A stretch of DNA of 64,000 nucleotides from Marsupella aquatica (taxonomy: Eukaryota > Marchantiophyta), in contig OZ316896.1 in the NCBI GenBank assembly GCA_973895155.1, forward strand, positions 5,270,001-5,334,000. The letters run 5' to 3'. Under the pieces are notes generated by a model. The model searched no databases and had not been told where the DNA came from. It saw only the letters and a program-made list of their open reading frames with translations. The stretch's first letter is position 1; every line of letters starts with the position of its first letter. The translations under genes and the position numbers were made by a program. Of the stretch, positions 1 through 11,993 are shown in pieces.

Positions 1-1544
1 AATTGAGGTCGCCGACACGGAAAGAAAGATCACAGCTCAACGATCAAAGTGTGTTCTGGAAGGGCTACTGTAGGTCCAATGCACCATGCAACTAAACTTC
101 TTGAGTTTTCCATTTATGCACCAGTTTGTCGGATGGACTAAATTTCCGATAGTGGGATGGATGAACACATTCGCTACACTAATAATCCATGACACAATTC
201 CAAACGAGATCTAGCTCATTCATAGCGAGACTCATTGTTGTATAGAATGAATGACTCGACCAGTGAGTGTTTGTAAAGCAATTCAATTCTCTTCCAATAA
301 TGTTCCCAGTACTTCCCATTACCAAGACATCGGACTATGGTAATTTCCAAAAGCAAACACAATGACCACGATGTCTTCATCAGAAGTTTGGCTCAGCACT
401 GGCTGTTGCTCCGGCTTGGGCAGTGACATGGCGAGGGCTGCTCGTGCTCATAGCTAGTGACAAGCTTATCGCAACGGCTCCACTCGATCAAGAGCTTGAA
501 GGCTGCGGGCGCTACACTCGCGTTGGACGTCACCGCGGGGCGAGCCACAATTTAAACATTGCAGCAAGTCAACCACGATTGATGAAGGCCTATGGGGGAG
601 CACGAGTGGGGAATAGAAGTTTAGAAAGTCTAGAGCAGTCCCTAATAGAATCCACTCTGGTCGATAGATCTCTAGATATCAAGTTGACTATACGTTGTGA
701 GAATCCACTCAAAGAGAGCAACTCAAACCGCAGTAGATTGGACTTCCGGGGTGTCAGGCAGAGGAGGAGAGGAGATATGTTCTAGCTGTCTGCCATGGCC
801 ATCAATCACCAATCCTCGTTCAATCTTAGGAGTCAAGACGTTGTTGACTGGTTCATTCTCGCATACAGATAGCCTGATTATTCATGCCGATTGTAGAGCC
901 TTGCCCGTGCTAAGACTGAAAACTATGAACAAAACCTAATGAAAAAGAACTTGCTTCATCAATGAATCCATGCACCATTGCTACCGCTCGCCATCGCTAT
1001 CGTGAGGTCCACTTACCACCAACAATACCAACTCTGGACATGTACGAGCTAGGATGCAATTACCATAGCTTACTGGTCACTTGGACAGAGAACGTCCATG
1101 CCAGAACCCCCAGCTGAGAACAACTGAACTCCACAACCCAAAGCTCGAACCTCCTTCCAAGCGGTCCAAGCTGAATAAGAACCAAAAACTTTGCATGCGC
1201 ATCCATATCTTTTCGGGACAGAAATGGCATAAGACGACAACCAATGCACAACTGCTACTGGTATGAACCAGCGATTTTATGGATTGCTCTATTATAAGCT
1301 CCGATTGCACAATCGAGCTGTCGCTTTCTCGAGTCTCTACTGCCAGATTGTGCTTGATTTACGTCTCTGCTCATTTTTGTTGACGAATGATGTTCGCACA
1401 TTGCTAAGCAAAAGATATGACAGCTTAGCAACGCCGCAACATTGCTTCATTCTTTATGAACATTCGATCATCTCAAACCACATGATGTCAGTGAGCATAT
1501 CGACTTCACATAACTAAAGTTTCCTAACCTTCTGTGTCCATCCT
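1..1544. other. Intergenic, no gene recognised
   Basis: I see no open frame with recognisable protein character here. The frame at 423-785 has no family resemblance and no convincing splice context. Confidence 0.5.
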
Positions 1545-1825
1545 GTAACCAATTCCACAATGTTTGTGAAGATCGCGATTCGGCAATGCTTCTCCTTCCT
1601 TTGGCCATGCACTTCAAGGTAGACGTAGATGAGCTTTAGGTAGTTCCCAGGTGCAATGATCGTTTTACACATAAGGACACGGTAACCATTTCCACAATGT
1701 TTGTGAGGATCACGATTCAGCGCTGCCTTTGGCCATGCATGCACTTCAAGTTAGACGTAGATGAGCCGAGAGATGAGCAGGGTAGTTCCCAAGTGCAATT
1801 ATCAATTTACACATAGCAACACGAA
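1545..1825. repeat. Tandem duplication, about 137 bp, two diverged copies
   Basis: Two head-to-tail copies start at about 1545 and 1682. Both carry the words CCACAATGTTTGTGA, TTTGGCCATGCA, AGACGTAGATGAG and TAGTTCCCA. They lie just upstream of the transposase-like gene. The stretch 1826-2110 has further TTTACACA motifs but no clear unit. Confidence 0.7.
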
Positions 1826-2110
1826 AGGGTCAACATGGTTTACACTCAACGGGAGCCGGCTAGTTCGTTGCTGCAATTCTCTTTTTACACACAACATATA
1901 GGGTCGGGGGCAAGGTGGCATGGTTTACACACAATTTACACGTTAGAGGCAAGATGTGTAGGACAAATCCATTTGCATCTGTTGTGAGGGAAGGTATGAA
2001 CCTACTAACTATTAAACTCTTGCATCTTTTTCCCTAGTGCATTCTTGTGAGCTTGGTACTAGACAAATATAAGGACTTCTAATTTACAAAAATGTTGTTA
2101 TTGTATTGTT

Positions 2111-5100
2111 ATGGTTGCCAGAGTAGGAGAAATGGTCCGGCAACCACATAAGATTGATTATCACCGAGTTGGGGGCAATATTGCATTTAGGCTTCCTGTC
2201 AGTCATATAAGTACATACCATCACTTACAGGGTGCCCTACAAATGTCCCATGGGAAGGTGGTGGCTTGGCTAATGGATGGTATGTCCATGCAAATCTCTG
2301 CTGCTATTAGTGCTCATCATAGACGGGATGAAGAGGAAGTAATAGCATTTGAGGGTCCTAATGACTTTGGATGGATAAATAATGAACACCTTGCTAATGA
2401 TGATGACTTGGGAACATTTGGGACCATAGCCGAGGTACTTTTAATATCATTTTTCCTTCAACTTTCAAGATTGCTTTCTTTCACTATTCCCTGTTTTCTA
2501 GGTTTTCATTCGAGTAAACCTCTTCTAGCATCTTTTTTCTCTATTTAAAAAATTGGGGTTATCCAGAATGTAGAGGTTTTGACTTTGGTAAATCATGATT
2601 TAGTATCGTTGTTGACACTGTATGTTTTTATTTATTTCTTGCAGCCATGTTGTGGTGCACTATCATCCTTTCCAAATGGTGACAACACCATTCCTAACGA
2701 GGCATCACCTTCAGACGAGGAGCAAGATGATTCAGACTTGAACACTAGTGTATTTGACCACATTGAGTCTGGGGAGGAGGATGCAGAGCACATTTCAGAT
2801 TCCAACATAGATGTGGAAAATGGTTCTATGATGTCCAATTCCCAGGTAACTTTGTTTAGGGTTTTTAATCCTTTTGCTTTGTGTTACATTTGTTCCATAA
2901 ATTGACAAGTTATGCAAATGACGAAGTTTACTTTACATAAAAATGCATTCATTTTATGTAAACCTCTGTATCTTCAACTAAGAAACAAATATTGCACACT
3001 AAACTCGTAACATATGTCAAATGAGGATGGTGCCAATCATTTGCTAGAACTGGCTGATCCAAGTACATTTGGATTGGACAATACGGTTTTCATGGATTCT
3101 GGATTTGAAGAGAATCACACTCAGGTATTACAGCATTTTTTCACAATGTTGTCATTGACTGTCATTTGGATCAATTCATAGTTATAATTATATTTTTTTC
3201 CTATTTTTGCATCTTTACATAGATTACTAATTATTGTGTGCTTTTCTAGGCATCTAGCTCTTCGGAGCAAGTAGAAGTTGACTCTCGTTTGGATTTTGAG
3301 TACGAGCCATCCTCTCAAGAAAATACAAACGAGTCAGACCCTGAGAGTCTAGTGGAGTATGCTTTTTGGCAAAAAAGCAAGGTCCACGAATTTTTCCAGG
3401 AATTTTGTGTGCATTGTCGTGTTGAAGGTTGTGTTGGTAAGTATTCAGTTGAGGACATTGTGACCCACCATCAATTGTGGATATTGAAGTTGAAGTGCCC
3501 AATAGGGCATACACAATCTTTTATGACTGGAGAGAATGAACTTCATAGAGGTATGTCATTTGCTCAACTTAATACTACTACTTTTGTATTGAATTAAGTT
3601 AAAATTGTGTGTTTCCTTTTAAAAAGTTTATAAGATCTTGCTTTATTGATCCCAATTATTGATGAATACACTCAGGTGTACCTACAATCACTGGACTGAT
3701 TTACCACTCCACTCTCTCGGCTGGTTTAACACACAATATCATATGTGAACTATTCTCTCACATTGCAATCCATGTTCCAAGAAACACTCATTGGTTTCGA
3801 TTTCAAAATGGAGCCCGAAGAGACATTGGATGGATTGCAGCAGTACTGCAAGTTTGGAATGATAAGAAACAAAGGCTACAACGAAGCCTAGCAGAAAGAG
3901 ATGGTATGTCATTCTTATTTCTAGTAAGCATTTGTTAGTTAGCAAGATTGATTGTTTTTACTATATGATACTAGTTTGTTTGAGCATGCATGTACATGTT
4001 AGTTTCTAAATATTATTTTGTGGATTTATGATAATTGTAGGTTCTACGCCAATGATTTTATATGTGGATTGTCGTTGGGACTCATCACGTTCTGGATATC
4101 ATGGCACTGTTCCTGTGATAGACGTTTCTACTAGCAAGATAGTAGAACTTGTAACAATTTACCGAGTTGAGGCTGGGAATTCAAGCGCTATTGAGGCAAT
4201 TGGTGTTCGTCGTGCCCTGCAACATCTTCAGGATGTTGGAGTTACAATTAGTGAGGTTGTTCACGATGATAACCACACAGTTGATGCTATTCTTTGTGAG
4301 CTCAATGTTGATAACCAGAAGGATCTATGGCACAAATGTAAGAATCTTTTGAAGCAGTTTAACAAAGACCTGGCAAATGTGAAGGAAACAGCACCCGCTG
4401 GTGGGATTGATGGTGCAATATCCTTGCAAGAATTGGGCAGATTCACTGTTCAAGTGTTGTCCAATTGGTGCAAGAATCAGAATTTGAGGTATACAGGTAA
4501 CAAGACAGACTTGGTGCTTCGCATTGGAAGACATAGAGGGCTTCCGGAGGAGGACATCACATTGCGCACCAGGAGGCAATTGAAGTATCCAGAACTAACA
4601 GAGAAACAACTTGGTGATAAGTTGAAGAGTTGGTTCTACTATTGTTGCTGCAATGCAAAAAAAAGGTAGGATGACAACTATGATATTATATTGCATTGAG
4701 ATTAACTTGAGCAATCAACTCTTTCATTGTTTGAACTAAGCTAACTCTTGAATTATATTGTATGACTATTTTCTAATAGGGGAAACGATGATGCTACCAT
4801 GTTGGCTAGGGAGATCATCACAGCAGCTAATCATTGGGCTGGTAACCATGAACCTTGCAAAAACTTCCTTCCTCGCAAGTGTTGTGAGGAAGGTGCAACT
4901 TATATGCCATACTATGCCGCAGGTACTGTGTATTGATTATTAAATTTGGTTGTAAGTTATATATTTCTGAGATAAGTAATTTGCTTGGATTGTTACCTAA
5001 TCTTTTGGGATTTCTAATATTTTTAAATATATGGATTATTGTGGATTTTGCAGGGGGATCTACACATAGAGCTTTGAAGCAATGGTTGCAAAAGAACATC

Positions 5101-5415
5101 ACTGCAGTCAATGTTCGCTTCTACACTAGAGCCAGAGCAAACTTTTTCAGTGAAACATTTCATGGAAACATCAACAAATATGCTATGAAAAGGATTCATT
5201 TTTCCATGACTCATGAAGCTCGCATGGCATGTGCTGCAATGTGCTGGAATGAAAACATTGGTAGAGAGGTGGTACGAATTCGAACACGGCAGCCTAGTAA
5301 TACATGTACCCGACAGCGTACATCAAGAGTTCGTGACCTTGTTCCTAGAAGTATCAGGTGGAAGAAAGATGTGGCTCGTATCATATTTGGAATAGGTGTA
5401 GACTATGATTTGTGA
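2111..5415 (+). CDS. Kolobok-like DDE transposase protein, 8 exons, intact
   Basis: Eight exons join in phase with GT-AG introns into about 760 residues with no stop: 2111-2434, 2645-2845, 3026-3124, 3250-3550, 3676-3903, 4041-4665, 4780-4922 and 5054-5415. Residues about 109-250 are acidic and Ser-rich. A Cys/His cluster follows (C261, C264, C269, C291, H295), with a Trp between, and then a helical 'G..HSTLSAGLT' block. The catalytic part has YVDCRWDS (D394/D398), VVHDDN (D460/D461), a DLWHKCKNLLK block and SETFHG (E674) followed by a 'WNEN' block. This order of zinc ribbon, DGR-DS, second Asp, D.WH..K and late Glu in S.E.FH is what I recall of Kolobok transposases of animals. The assignment is by motif only. 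The intact frame and splicing suggest an active element or a host-adopted gene. The exon 3 acceptor lacks a good pyrimidine tract, and the 5' end may be incomplete. I found no terminal inverted repeats or TTAA duplication. Confidence 0.72.
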
Positions 5416-6305
5416 TATTTTATACATTTATTTTGGCTGAAAAGTTCCACCGTTGTCTTGCATTTGACATGTATGGCATATGTAAGTTGTAAGTTAAATT
5501 ACTATATTCATTTATCATCTTTTTAGTCCCATAGATCACCTTGCCATCTATTTTTGTTTTTGTAATAGAATATATATAATTTGTAGGATGTGAAAGTTAG
5601 GGCTTAGCACCATGAACAAAAATTGTGAGTTATGTCGCCGTATTACAACTTTGGAAATGGCCAGTCGTGGACCAAGTGTCCCTTACTGGCCATGCCTATG
5701 ATACATCCTGTAACATGCAGCATGGCATTGCATTGCAAAAAAACTTAGTGGATACATTGCAAATATTTTTCAAAATTTAACTATACTCCAAAGGGGAATT
5801 GAACCCCTCGTGCTGCCATCCAGTAGGAGTTCCAACCCAAAGGAGGGGGAAGGAGGCACAAGCCAAAAAAACACAAAAAAGTAGCACAAAGAACCCATAC
5901 AATGATAATACTAGGAATAAACAAATATAGATACATTAAAAATCAGAACCTAAAAAAACCAAATGTAGAAACCAGGATGGTATTTGCCTCACATTTCCCA
6001 AGGATTTTGCGGTGCAATTGGGAGAAAAAAGGAGGCACATGCCAAACAAAGAAAAAAATAGTATAGTAGAACAAAGAAAACAATAAGTATTTAAGTAACA
6101 TAGATGGAAAGGCATAGCTACAAAGCCTTAGAGCACTAAAGGCATACACCAACATGGTATTTGCTTAGCAGCTCCCAGGTTATTGACACTTGCGACTGGG
6201 AAAGGAAAGATGGCACATGTGAAACAAACATGAAAAACACTAGTGAAACAAAGAACCCATGAAAAAAACTCAAGTGGTGAAAAGAAAAAAACACAAGTTA
6301 GAAAC
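5416..6305. repeat. A-rich intergenic with degenerate ~170-190 bp tandem repeats
   Basis: From about 5840 to 6360 a unit repeats about three times. Each has 'GGAGGCACA-(A/T)G(C/T)' or 'GATGGCACATG', then an A-rich stretch with 'CAAAGAA', then 'TGGTATTTGC' or similar and a 'TCCCA(A/G)G' block. The last copy merges with the 3' end of the coding block at 6306-6743 (minus strand), so the array looks like repeated copies of that exon end. No gene is seen in 5416-5840. Confidence 0.5.
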
Positions 6306-7096
6306 CTAAAATCGGAAACCCACATGTTCTTCGCCCGGTAGTTCCCAAGTGGATTGCATTACAGCTGTGACTGCTGCTGGGAAGGGTGTTCTATCAGCAA
6401 AGCTAGCAATATATGCTAGTTTGCGATACACAATATATCTCTGTCGACGAGGAACTGTTTCAGTGTATGCCCATGCAGCACACATATGAAAAGCTTCAGC
6501 TGTCGCAGGGGAAAGAACCTGGGCAGAGTTGAGGTCCTCAAGGTTGTCGTCTATCGCCGTGCAAAAAGCCGGGAACCTAGCAACTATGTCAGCATGTCTC
6601 AAAAGTCGGAATTTGCGACGTCCAGGTCGAGGAACAGGCCATGATAAGTGATATATGTGATCTCCATAGGAGATCAGCTCTGCCGGTCTGTTATGATGCT
6701 CGGCGCTCCTACAAAACATATGTAGGAAATTCAACACATACACTTGTTATCCCTAGAACACTAATGCAAGTAATTTATGTTTGATGGAGGTTATATTGTA
6801 CAGCCAATTGAGCAACAACAAGCAAGTATTATGTGTGCATGAAAGAAAGTTAATTGTAAATAAATTCACATAGTTTGCAAGGTAGACAAAGTATATGCAT
6901 GCAAGGTGCCAACACACGGAAATGTAAACATGATTGACCAAGAAAAAAATGAAGGGTAATAGCAAGTTTTATGCATGCATATTTGAAAGTCTTCGGTCAG
7001 TTGGAAGAAAAAATTAAAATTGTAGACATGCGTGATTGAATGTACCTGAAATTATTCATTGCAAGGGTGATCGATAACCCCTTCAATAACTTGGGT

Positions 7097-7268
7097 AAGT
7101 ATTCTGAAGGGATGAGAACAACCAAACTGCAGAACCGCCGATCAAAGAACACTGAAAGTATTCTGAAGGGATGAGAACAACCGAACTGCAGAACCGCCGA
7201 TCAAAGAACAAAAGTATTCTGAAGGGATGAGAACAACCGAACTGCAGAACCGCCGATCAAAGAACAAA
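7097..7268. repeat. Triplicated 56-59 bp segment inside an exon
   Basis: Three nearly identical head-to-tail copies start at 7097, 7156 and 7212. Each contains AGTATTCTGAAGGGATGAGA, CTGCAGAACCGCCGATCAAA. They fall in the coding island of the decayed minus-strand gene, and only one copy fits the reading frame through to the donor. Confidence 0.9.
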
Positions 7269-7570
7269 ATGAGCTGCGCGCAGTAGTTCAAGCACGCCCT
7301 TCTTCTTTGGAGTGTCCTAAACACAAAAACTAGGCTAGCGAACAACCAAGGAAAATGAGCTGCAAGCGGGGCTGCAAGTGTACTTGAAGCATGCCCACCC
7401 TTCTTACTAGAGTCGTAAACCAAAAGTGAGAAGCAGCACAACTACACAGTTTTGGTCGTAAACATAAAGAGCGAGAACCAATTATGGAAGCATAGAGTTT
7501 TTATATACACAACCTGTGTGAGCACAATAGGCATGGGCAAGGCATTACTGTGAGCGTCACTGGCCATAGC

Positions 7571-7846
7571 AGCGCAAAGTAGCTTCATTGGCCTAATGTA
7601 TTGTTAGTATGCTGCTTGAATTGACAGAGGATGGGCGCCCGGATGGGAGGCCAATTGTAATTGAGTGTGATTGGCCACCGAAAGATTCATAGCATTTCGG
7701 ATTAGCGCAAAGTAGGTGAGCTTCATTGGCCTAATGTATTCTTAGTATGCTGCTTGAATTGATAGAGGATGGGCGCCCGGATGGGAGGCCAATTGTAATT
7801 GAGTGTGATTGGCCACCGAAAGATTCATAGCATTTTGGATTTGCGT
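7571..7846. repeat. Tandem duplication of 133 bp
   Basis: Two copies start at 7571 and 7704 (AGCGCAAAGTAG...), nearly identical, with a few substitutions and a small indel (AGTAGCTTC versus AGTAGGTGAGCTTC). The unit covers the end of a coding island of the decayed minus-strand gene. Confidence 0.9.
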
Positions 7847-8344
7847 GGGTGATGCACTCATCCACAGGTATGCAAAGACCCGTGCAAAGAGTGTCGGTGA
7901 GGATAGACGTTGCCCAAGAAGTGGGTTCACAGAATCGGAAAACTTGATTTTGTCAGCGGCTCTAAAGAAATCTTCTTCTTCTTCGTTTGCAAGCAGTTAT
8001 CGAGACAGGCAAGCATAGCATAAAGTTGCCTCAATGACCTGATTGTAGACGTCCATCTCCATGATTTCCCCAGCAGATCGGCTTACAAGCGGTAGCCAGT
8101 CGGAGCTCATTCGACCCAGAGTAGGAGTTGTACAATAGTAGCATCGAGCGCCCTCTCTAGGAAGAACTTGTATGAAATAATGAGAAGAAGAAGAAGTCAT
8201 CGTCGTTAGTAAGGCTCCATTGGGCAGTCGCTCGTGTGATCTGCGATGAAAGTGCCTGAACCCGAGCCCTCCCTTCCGTTGTAGCGAAAGTAAGGTCCTG
8301 TTATAACAAGCTCGGGGGGGCGATTGAGTTGAAGATCTTAACAT

Positions 8345-11300
8345 GAGCCAAACTAGTTCATTGAAGGGAGAATTTTGTTTTCAATCCTCTTTGTAAGGAT
8401 GCATATTTTTCGGCGGAGTAGGTTGGTAGGCCATTCTGCAGAGTGGATGGTAATTAGAGCTTCATGTAGAATTCCTGAAAGTTGCTGACAGGCACGTTCG
8501 TTACCTCGGGAGGTTCTGACAATTTACACACTATGTTGGCCTAGTTGTGAGTACCAGTAATTGCATATCGTGGTGGTCCAGCCATTCAATTCCGGGGTTA
8601 TAATCACAGGAGATCGAGCTTACTTGGTTGACTCATTAGCCATGGTCCTATTGTTTCGATAGTGTCTATTGTGGTAGTCAATTCCTGCAGATTACAATGA
8701 AAGAGCTACTATAGAACATAAAAAATTGATCATGCTGAAGTAACGATAGTGCCCACTGCCGACTGTTGAGCATGGAGATGAGCTTGATTTGATCGTGCCG
8801 AAGTAACGATAGTGCCCACTCCCACTATAGCGCCCACTACCAACTGTTGAGCATGGAGATGAGCTTGATGATAGGAGATGAGCTTGATCACAGGAGATGC
8901 CTTCAAGGGACCCTAAAATTCCTGCTCTAAGGTGTCGCGCTCTGTTTGTAAAATCTGGTCACTCCACAATCATCTGAATTTGTAAAGATGAGGTCGATGT
9001 GACATTGCTCTAATTGGCTTGTGAACACTGGCGCAGCATGAGAGCCAAGAGGAAATGGATCGTTCGGGCTTGTGAACACTCGCGCAGCATGAGCGCCAGG
9101 AGGAAAAGGGTCGTTCGACTCTGCTTTGGACTCACACGCAGCATGGGAGGAGGAAAAGTATGACTCTGTGAGTAAAAGCATGGGAACTCTGCTGTGGACA
9201 CTGGCGCATCACGAGCGAGAGTACTTGGCCACCTATGCTTCTGAAACTCCCTCCGTAAAACGAGTAGAGACACTGGGCCAGGTGTAGAGCTGACCGGGCC
9301 AAAAAGTGACCTGCCAGAAAAAGACGGGAGTGCCTGGAGCTAGGTTGTTGCCTATATTAAGCAACCTGGTATAACCAGGTTTTGGCAGTGGACAGTGGCG
9401 GTTTAAAGATCTTTCATGGTCCTTGTTTATAGAGACAGGGGAACCTGCTAATCTGAATGATGGAGCAAGTGTCACGACGCTGGTGACTCTGCATGGCTGC
9501 TGGAACTCTCGAACAATTCAAGTGGCAAGTTCAGCATTTGAACCCTTCATCTACAATTTGGGCCAAATCTGTTCAGACAAACCTCATGTACAGTATAATT
9601 ATGAAAGGCCACCACTGGAGATGGTCAAAGCCCCCCATCCTGACCTTGAAGGAACCTGGATATACGTGATTGCTAGAGATTGAGAGGATAGAGACGAGGG
9701 AGGAGAGCTGCATGAAATGTTTCTGTAATGTGCCTAATCGGTAGAGAGAGTGCCATGTGAAAATACGGATTCCAGCATGGAAATCAGAACTTTTCTTCAG
9801 TACTGTAGCTTCTCAACTGACTATCTAAGGGACATATATATTGGGGCGATGAGTAGGGGCCGGGAGAAGCTGGAGAGAAGAAGTTCGGCAATGAGCTACC
9901 TGTCCGTCCGTAGGTCGTACTGCTGATCGATCTACAATTATGGTACAGTACTCACAGTATCAACAGCAATGCCTACGCAAGTACCAGTACGCAGTCTAGG
10001 AATGCAGTACGTTTTACGGTGCGCGGTTAAGGAGCACACTACTCTAGGCCCTCTAAAGCCGCTGAATTGCAGTTGTGCTCGATCAGATCTCAGCAGGAGC
10101 ACAACTGTCGAGCTTTGAAGCCCCACAACGCGCACACGGCACACCAGGAAAAAGGAATCACTCACTTCACTTATTATGTGAGCAAAGTGAGCAGGCAAGC
10201 TTGGCCACAACAGCACTACAAATGTTCACCAACGTAGTAGTACTGTCAAGTCTACCATTCTCTCTCTGCAGTGGCCTGGCCCACCAAGCGCCAGGCCCTA
10301 GCCTGGATCGACACTATATATAAATATAATATATTTAGTTTAAGTTGGATCGGGGGGGCGCTCAGGCTCAGAGTCGTCACGAAAAGATGGCGATAGTGTG
10401 AATTGACATGAATTTCAAGATTTCAAATCTTGAAGGTAGGAACGGGATTGGTACAACGAGAAAGAGCATGGAAGACGTCCACGACAGCAACAGCTGCCTC
10501 TCCCACCACCAGTGGTCCGTGGCGAAGATTCTGTGAGCTGCGTGCAGGGAAGATAAGGACTCCACTGTGGAAGAACATTCGCAGTCGCTCTAGAGCTGGG
10601 CGAGCTGGTTCAAGATCATTGATCTACAGCGTGCAATCTAAGCGGGTGCAATAAGGACTGCTGTGGAACATCATTCTATGCTTGACTTGATTGATGGATT
10701 ACTGTTAATTACTACCGGAGAGGACGGACCGACCCCACCTTGTTGGCACAACCACCGTGCATGGCCCATCGCGTTCAACAGGAGACTGATCGCCTAAGTT
10801 TCATCTCCGCTTTTCGACAGTACTTGGTTTCTCAGAATCTACCACCGCTCCATACTAGGCAGTCCTTCACTTTTGTTATGCAAGTACTAAGGATGCAAAA
10901 TGTTGCGGATTCCAAGGAGTTTCATGCACATTGTGATGGGTTTCTTGGCAGCCCATCACCTTCACTGCCACCAGGATAGCTCTCATGCATTTTATCTAGC
11001 TGTTCCGGATCAACCACCGCAGCAGCTTAGCGAGTAAACTTAAACTTACTGCCTCGCTTAGTGGCAGAAAAATGACTGTATTTGTCGTCCTTAGTCCTTC
11101 AAATGGGCCTGCTTTTGTCGGTGATGGCCAGAAGCATCTAAAACACTGAAGAAAAAGTCCAAAACAGCTCAAAAGATTATGTGAGGTCGGGATCGGATGG
11201 TGTTCAGACCCCATCGATCACAGGCTGACTGCAATTTGAACGTCACCGACACGTAGGAGCTCTTTGTAGGGCCAAACTATCTCCTTGAACTCCAACGACG

Positions 11301-11993
11301 TTCTAAAACACACGATCCACAAATGAGACTGACTCCACACCCAAATTGTGAGCTAACAATGGCTTACTGGTACCGAATAGGCGAGATGGGTACAGACTTC
11401 AAGAAACTAAGAAAATGTCCATCAACGTTTGAGAAAGGTCGAGCGAAAAGCATTTTATGTCTTGTTGAGAGAGCTGAACACATGACAATATAATAACTAA
11501 TACCTACGAAATTCGAATTCTCTATATATTTGGGGATTTCTTCATATGAATCTCCACATGACTGTGATGATCTAACTAAGGAACTAATTCTGAATCTGAC
11601 TGCAGGTAACATGTAACTCAATCGTTTCTTGAATCAAAACTAGTTCAAGTAGTATGTCTCAAGCTATATACACACCGTGATATATTTTTTCTCATCATAT
11701 GATCTAATGTTGGTACAAAGAGCTTGAAAGCAGAAAGAATTAGCAAGACGAGGCAAAACTCAGGGTGTTCACTAATATGTGAAGTAGTCCCTCACATGGC
11801 TGCCTACTCCGTTGATCGATCGATCCATTACCTGCTTCGTCCTGTACTGCAGTGCTTGCAGCCTACAGCCTCAGTAAGTGTACATTTGGTTCTATCGATG
11901 CAGCACTGTCCCATGTAGCTAGCTAACGCGATCTTTACAGAGACCAATGTTATATATGATAGTAGTTGCGAATATATTGATCAATGTACCAAC
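8345..11993. other. Gene-poor stretch with short tandem repeats
   Basis: No gene is recognised. A duplicated block lies at about 8735-8890 (GAAGTAACGATAGTGCCCAC, GTTGAGCATGGAGATGAGCT). A 55-60 bp unit repeats about three times at 9008-9150 (CTTGTGAACACT, GCGCAGCATGAG, GAGGAAA). The plus frame at 9423-9683 (86 codons) and those near 10430-10980 show no family signature. Confidence 0.5.

Larger units (their letters stand above)
6306..8200 (-). pseudogene. Decayed multi-exon gene of unknown family
   Basis: Read on the minus strand, an ATG at 8198-8200 opens a frame with two CxxC pairs (CYYC, CYAC). It meets TAA at 7997-7999 and continues in the same frame (acidic NEEEED segment) to a TAA at 7742-7744. 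After a duplicated 133-bp segment the same frame resumes and ends at a possible donor (CAG before GTTGTG near 7530). A second island at about 7310-7040 reaches a donor after 'NNF-R'. That joins in phase to an exon beginning near 6708 and ending at the stop at 6306, a 130-residue block rich in Arg and Ala with 'YGDHIYHLSWPVPRPGRRKF'. I do not recognise the protein. The frame conservation across exons argues that it was a real gene. The stops and in-exon duplications argue that it is now dead, or that my joins are wrong. Confidence 0.45.

Noticed and set aside
423-785. 120-codon plus-strand open frame
   Set aside because: No family features, low-complexity composition, and an overlapping frame of similar length. 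Most likely chance.
1800-5800. Search for terminal inverted repeats and TTAA flanks around the transposase-like gene
   Set aside because: No convincing inverted pair was found by eye between the flanks, so element boundaries are not reported.
5781-5850. tRNA-like T-arm (AGGGG TTCAATT CCCCT on the minus strand)
   Set aside because: The T-arm is perfect but no matching acceptor stem, D-arm or anticodon arm lies at the right distance. Perhaps a SINE fragment.
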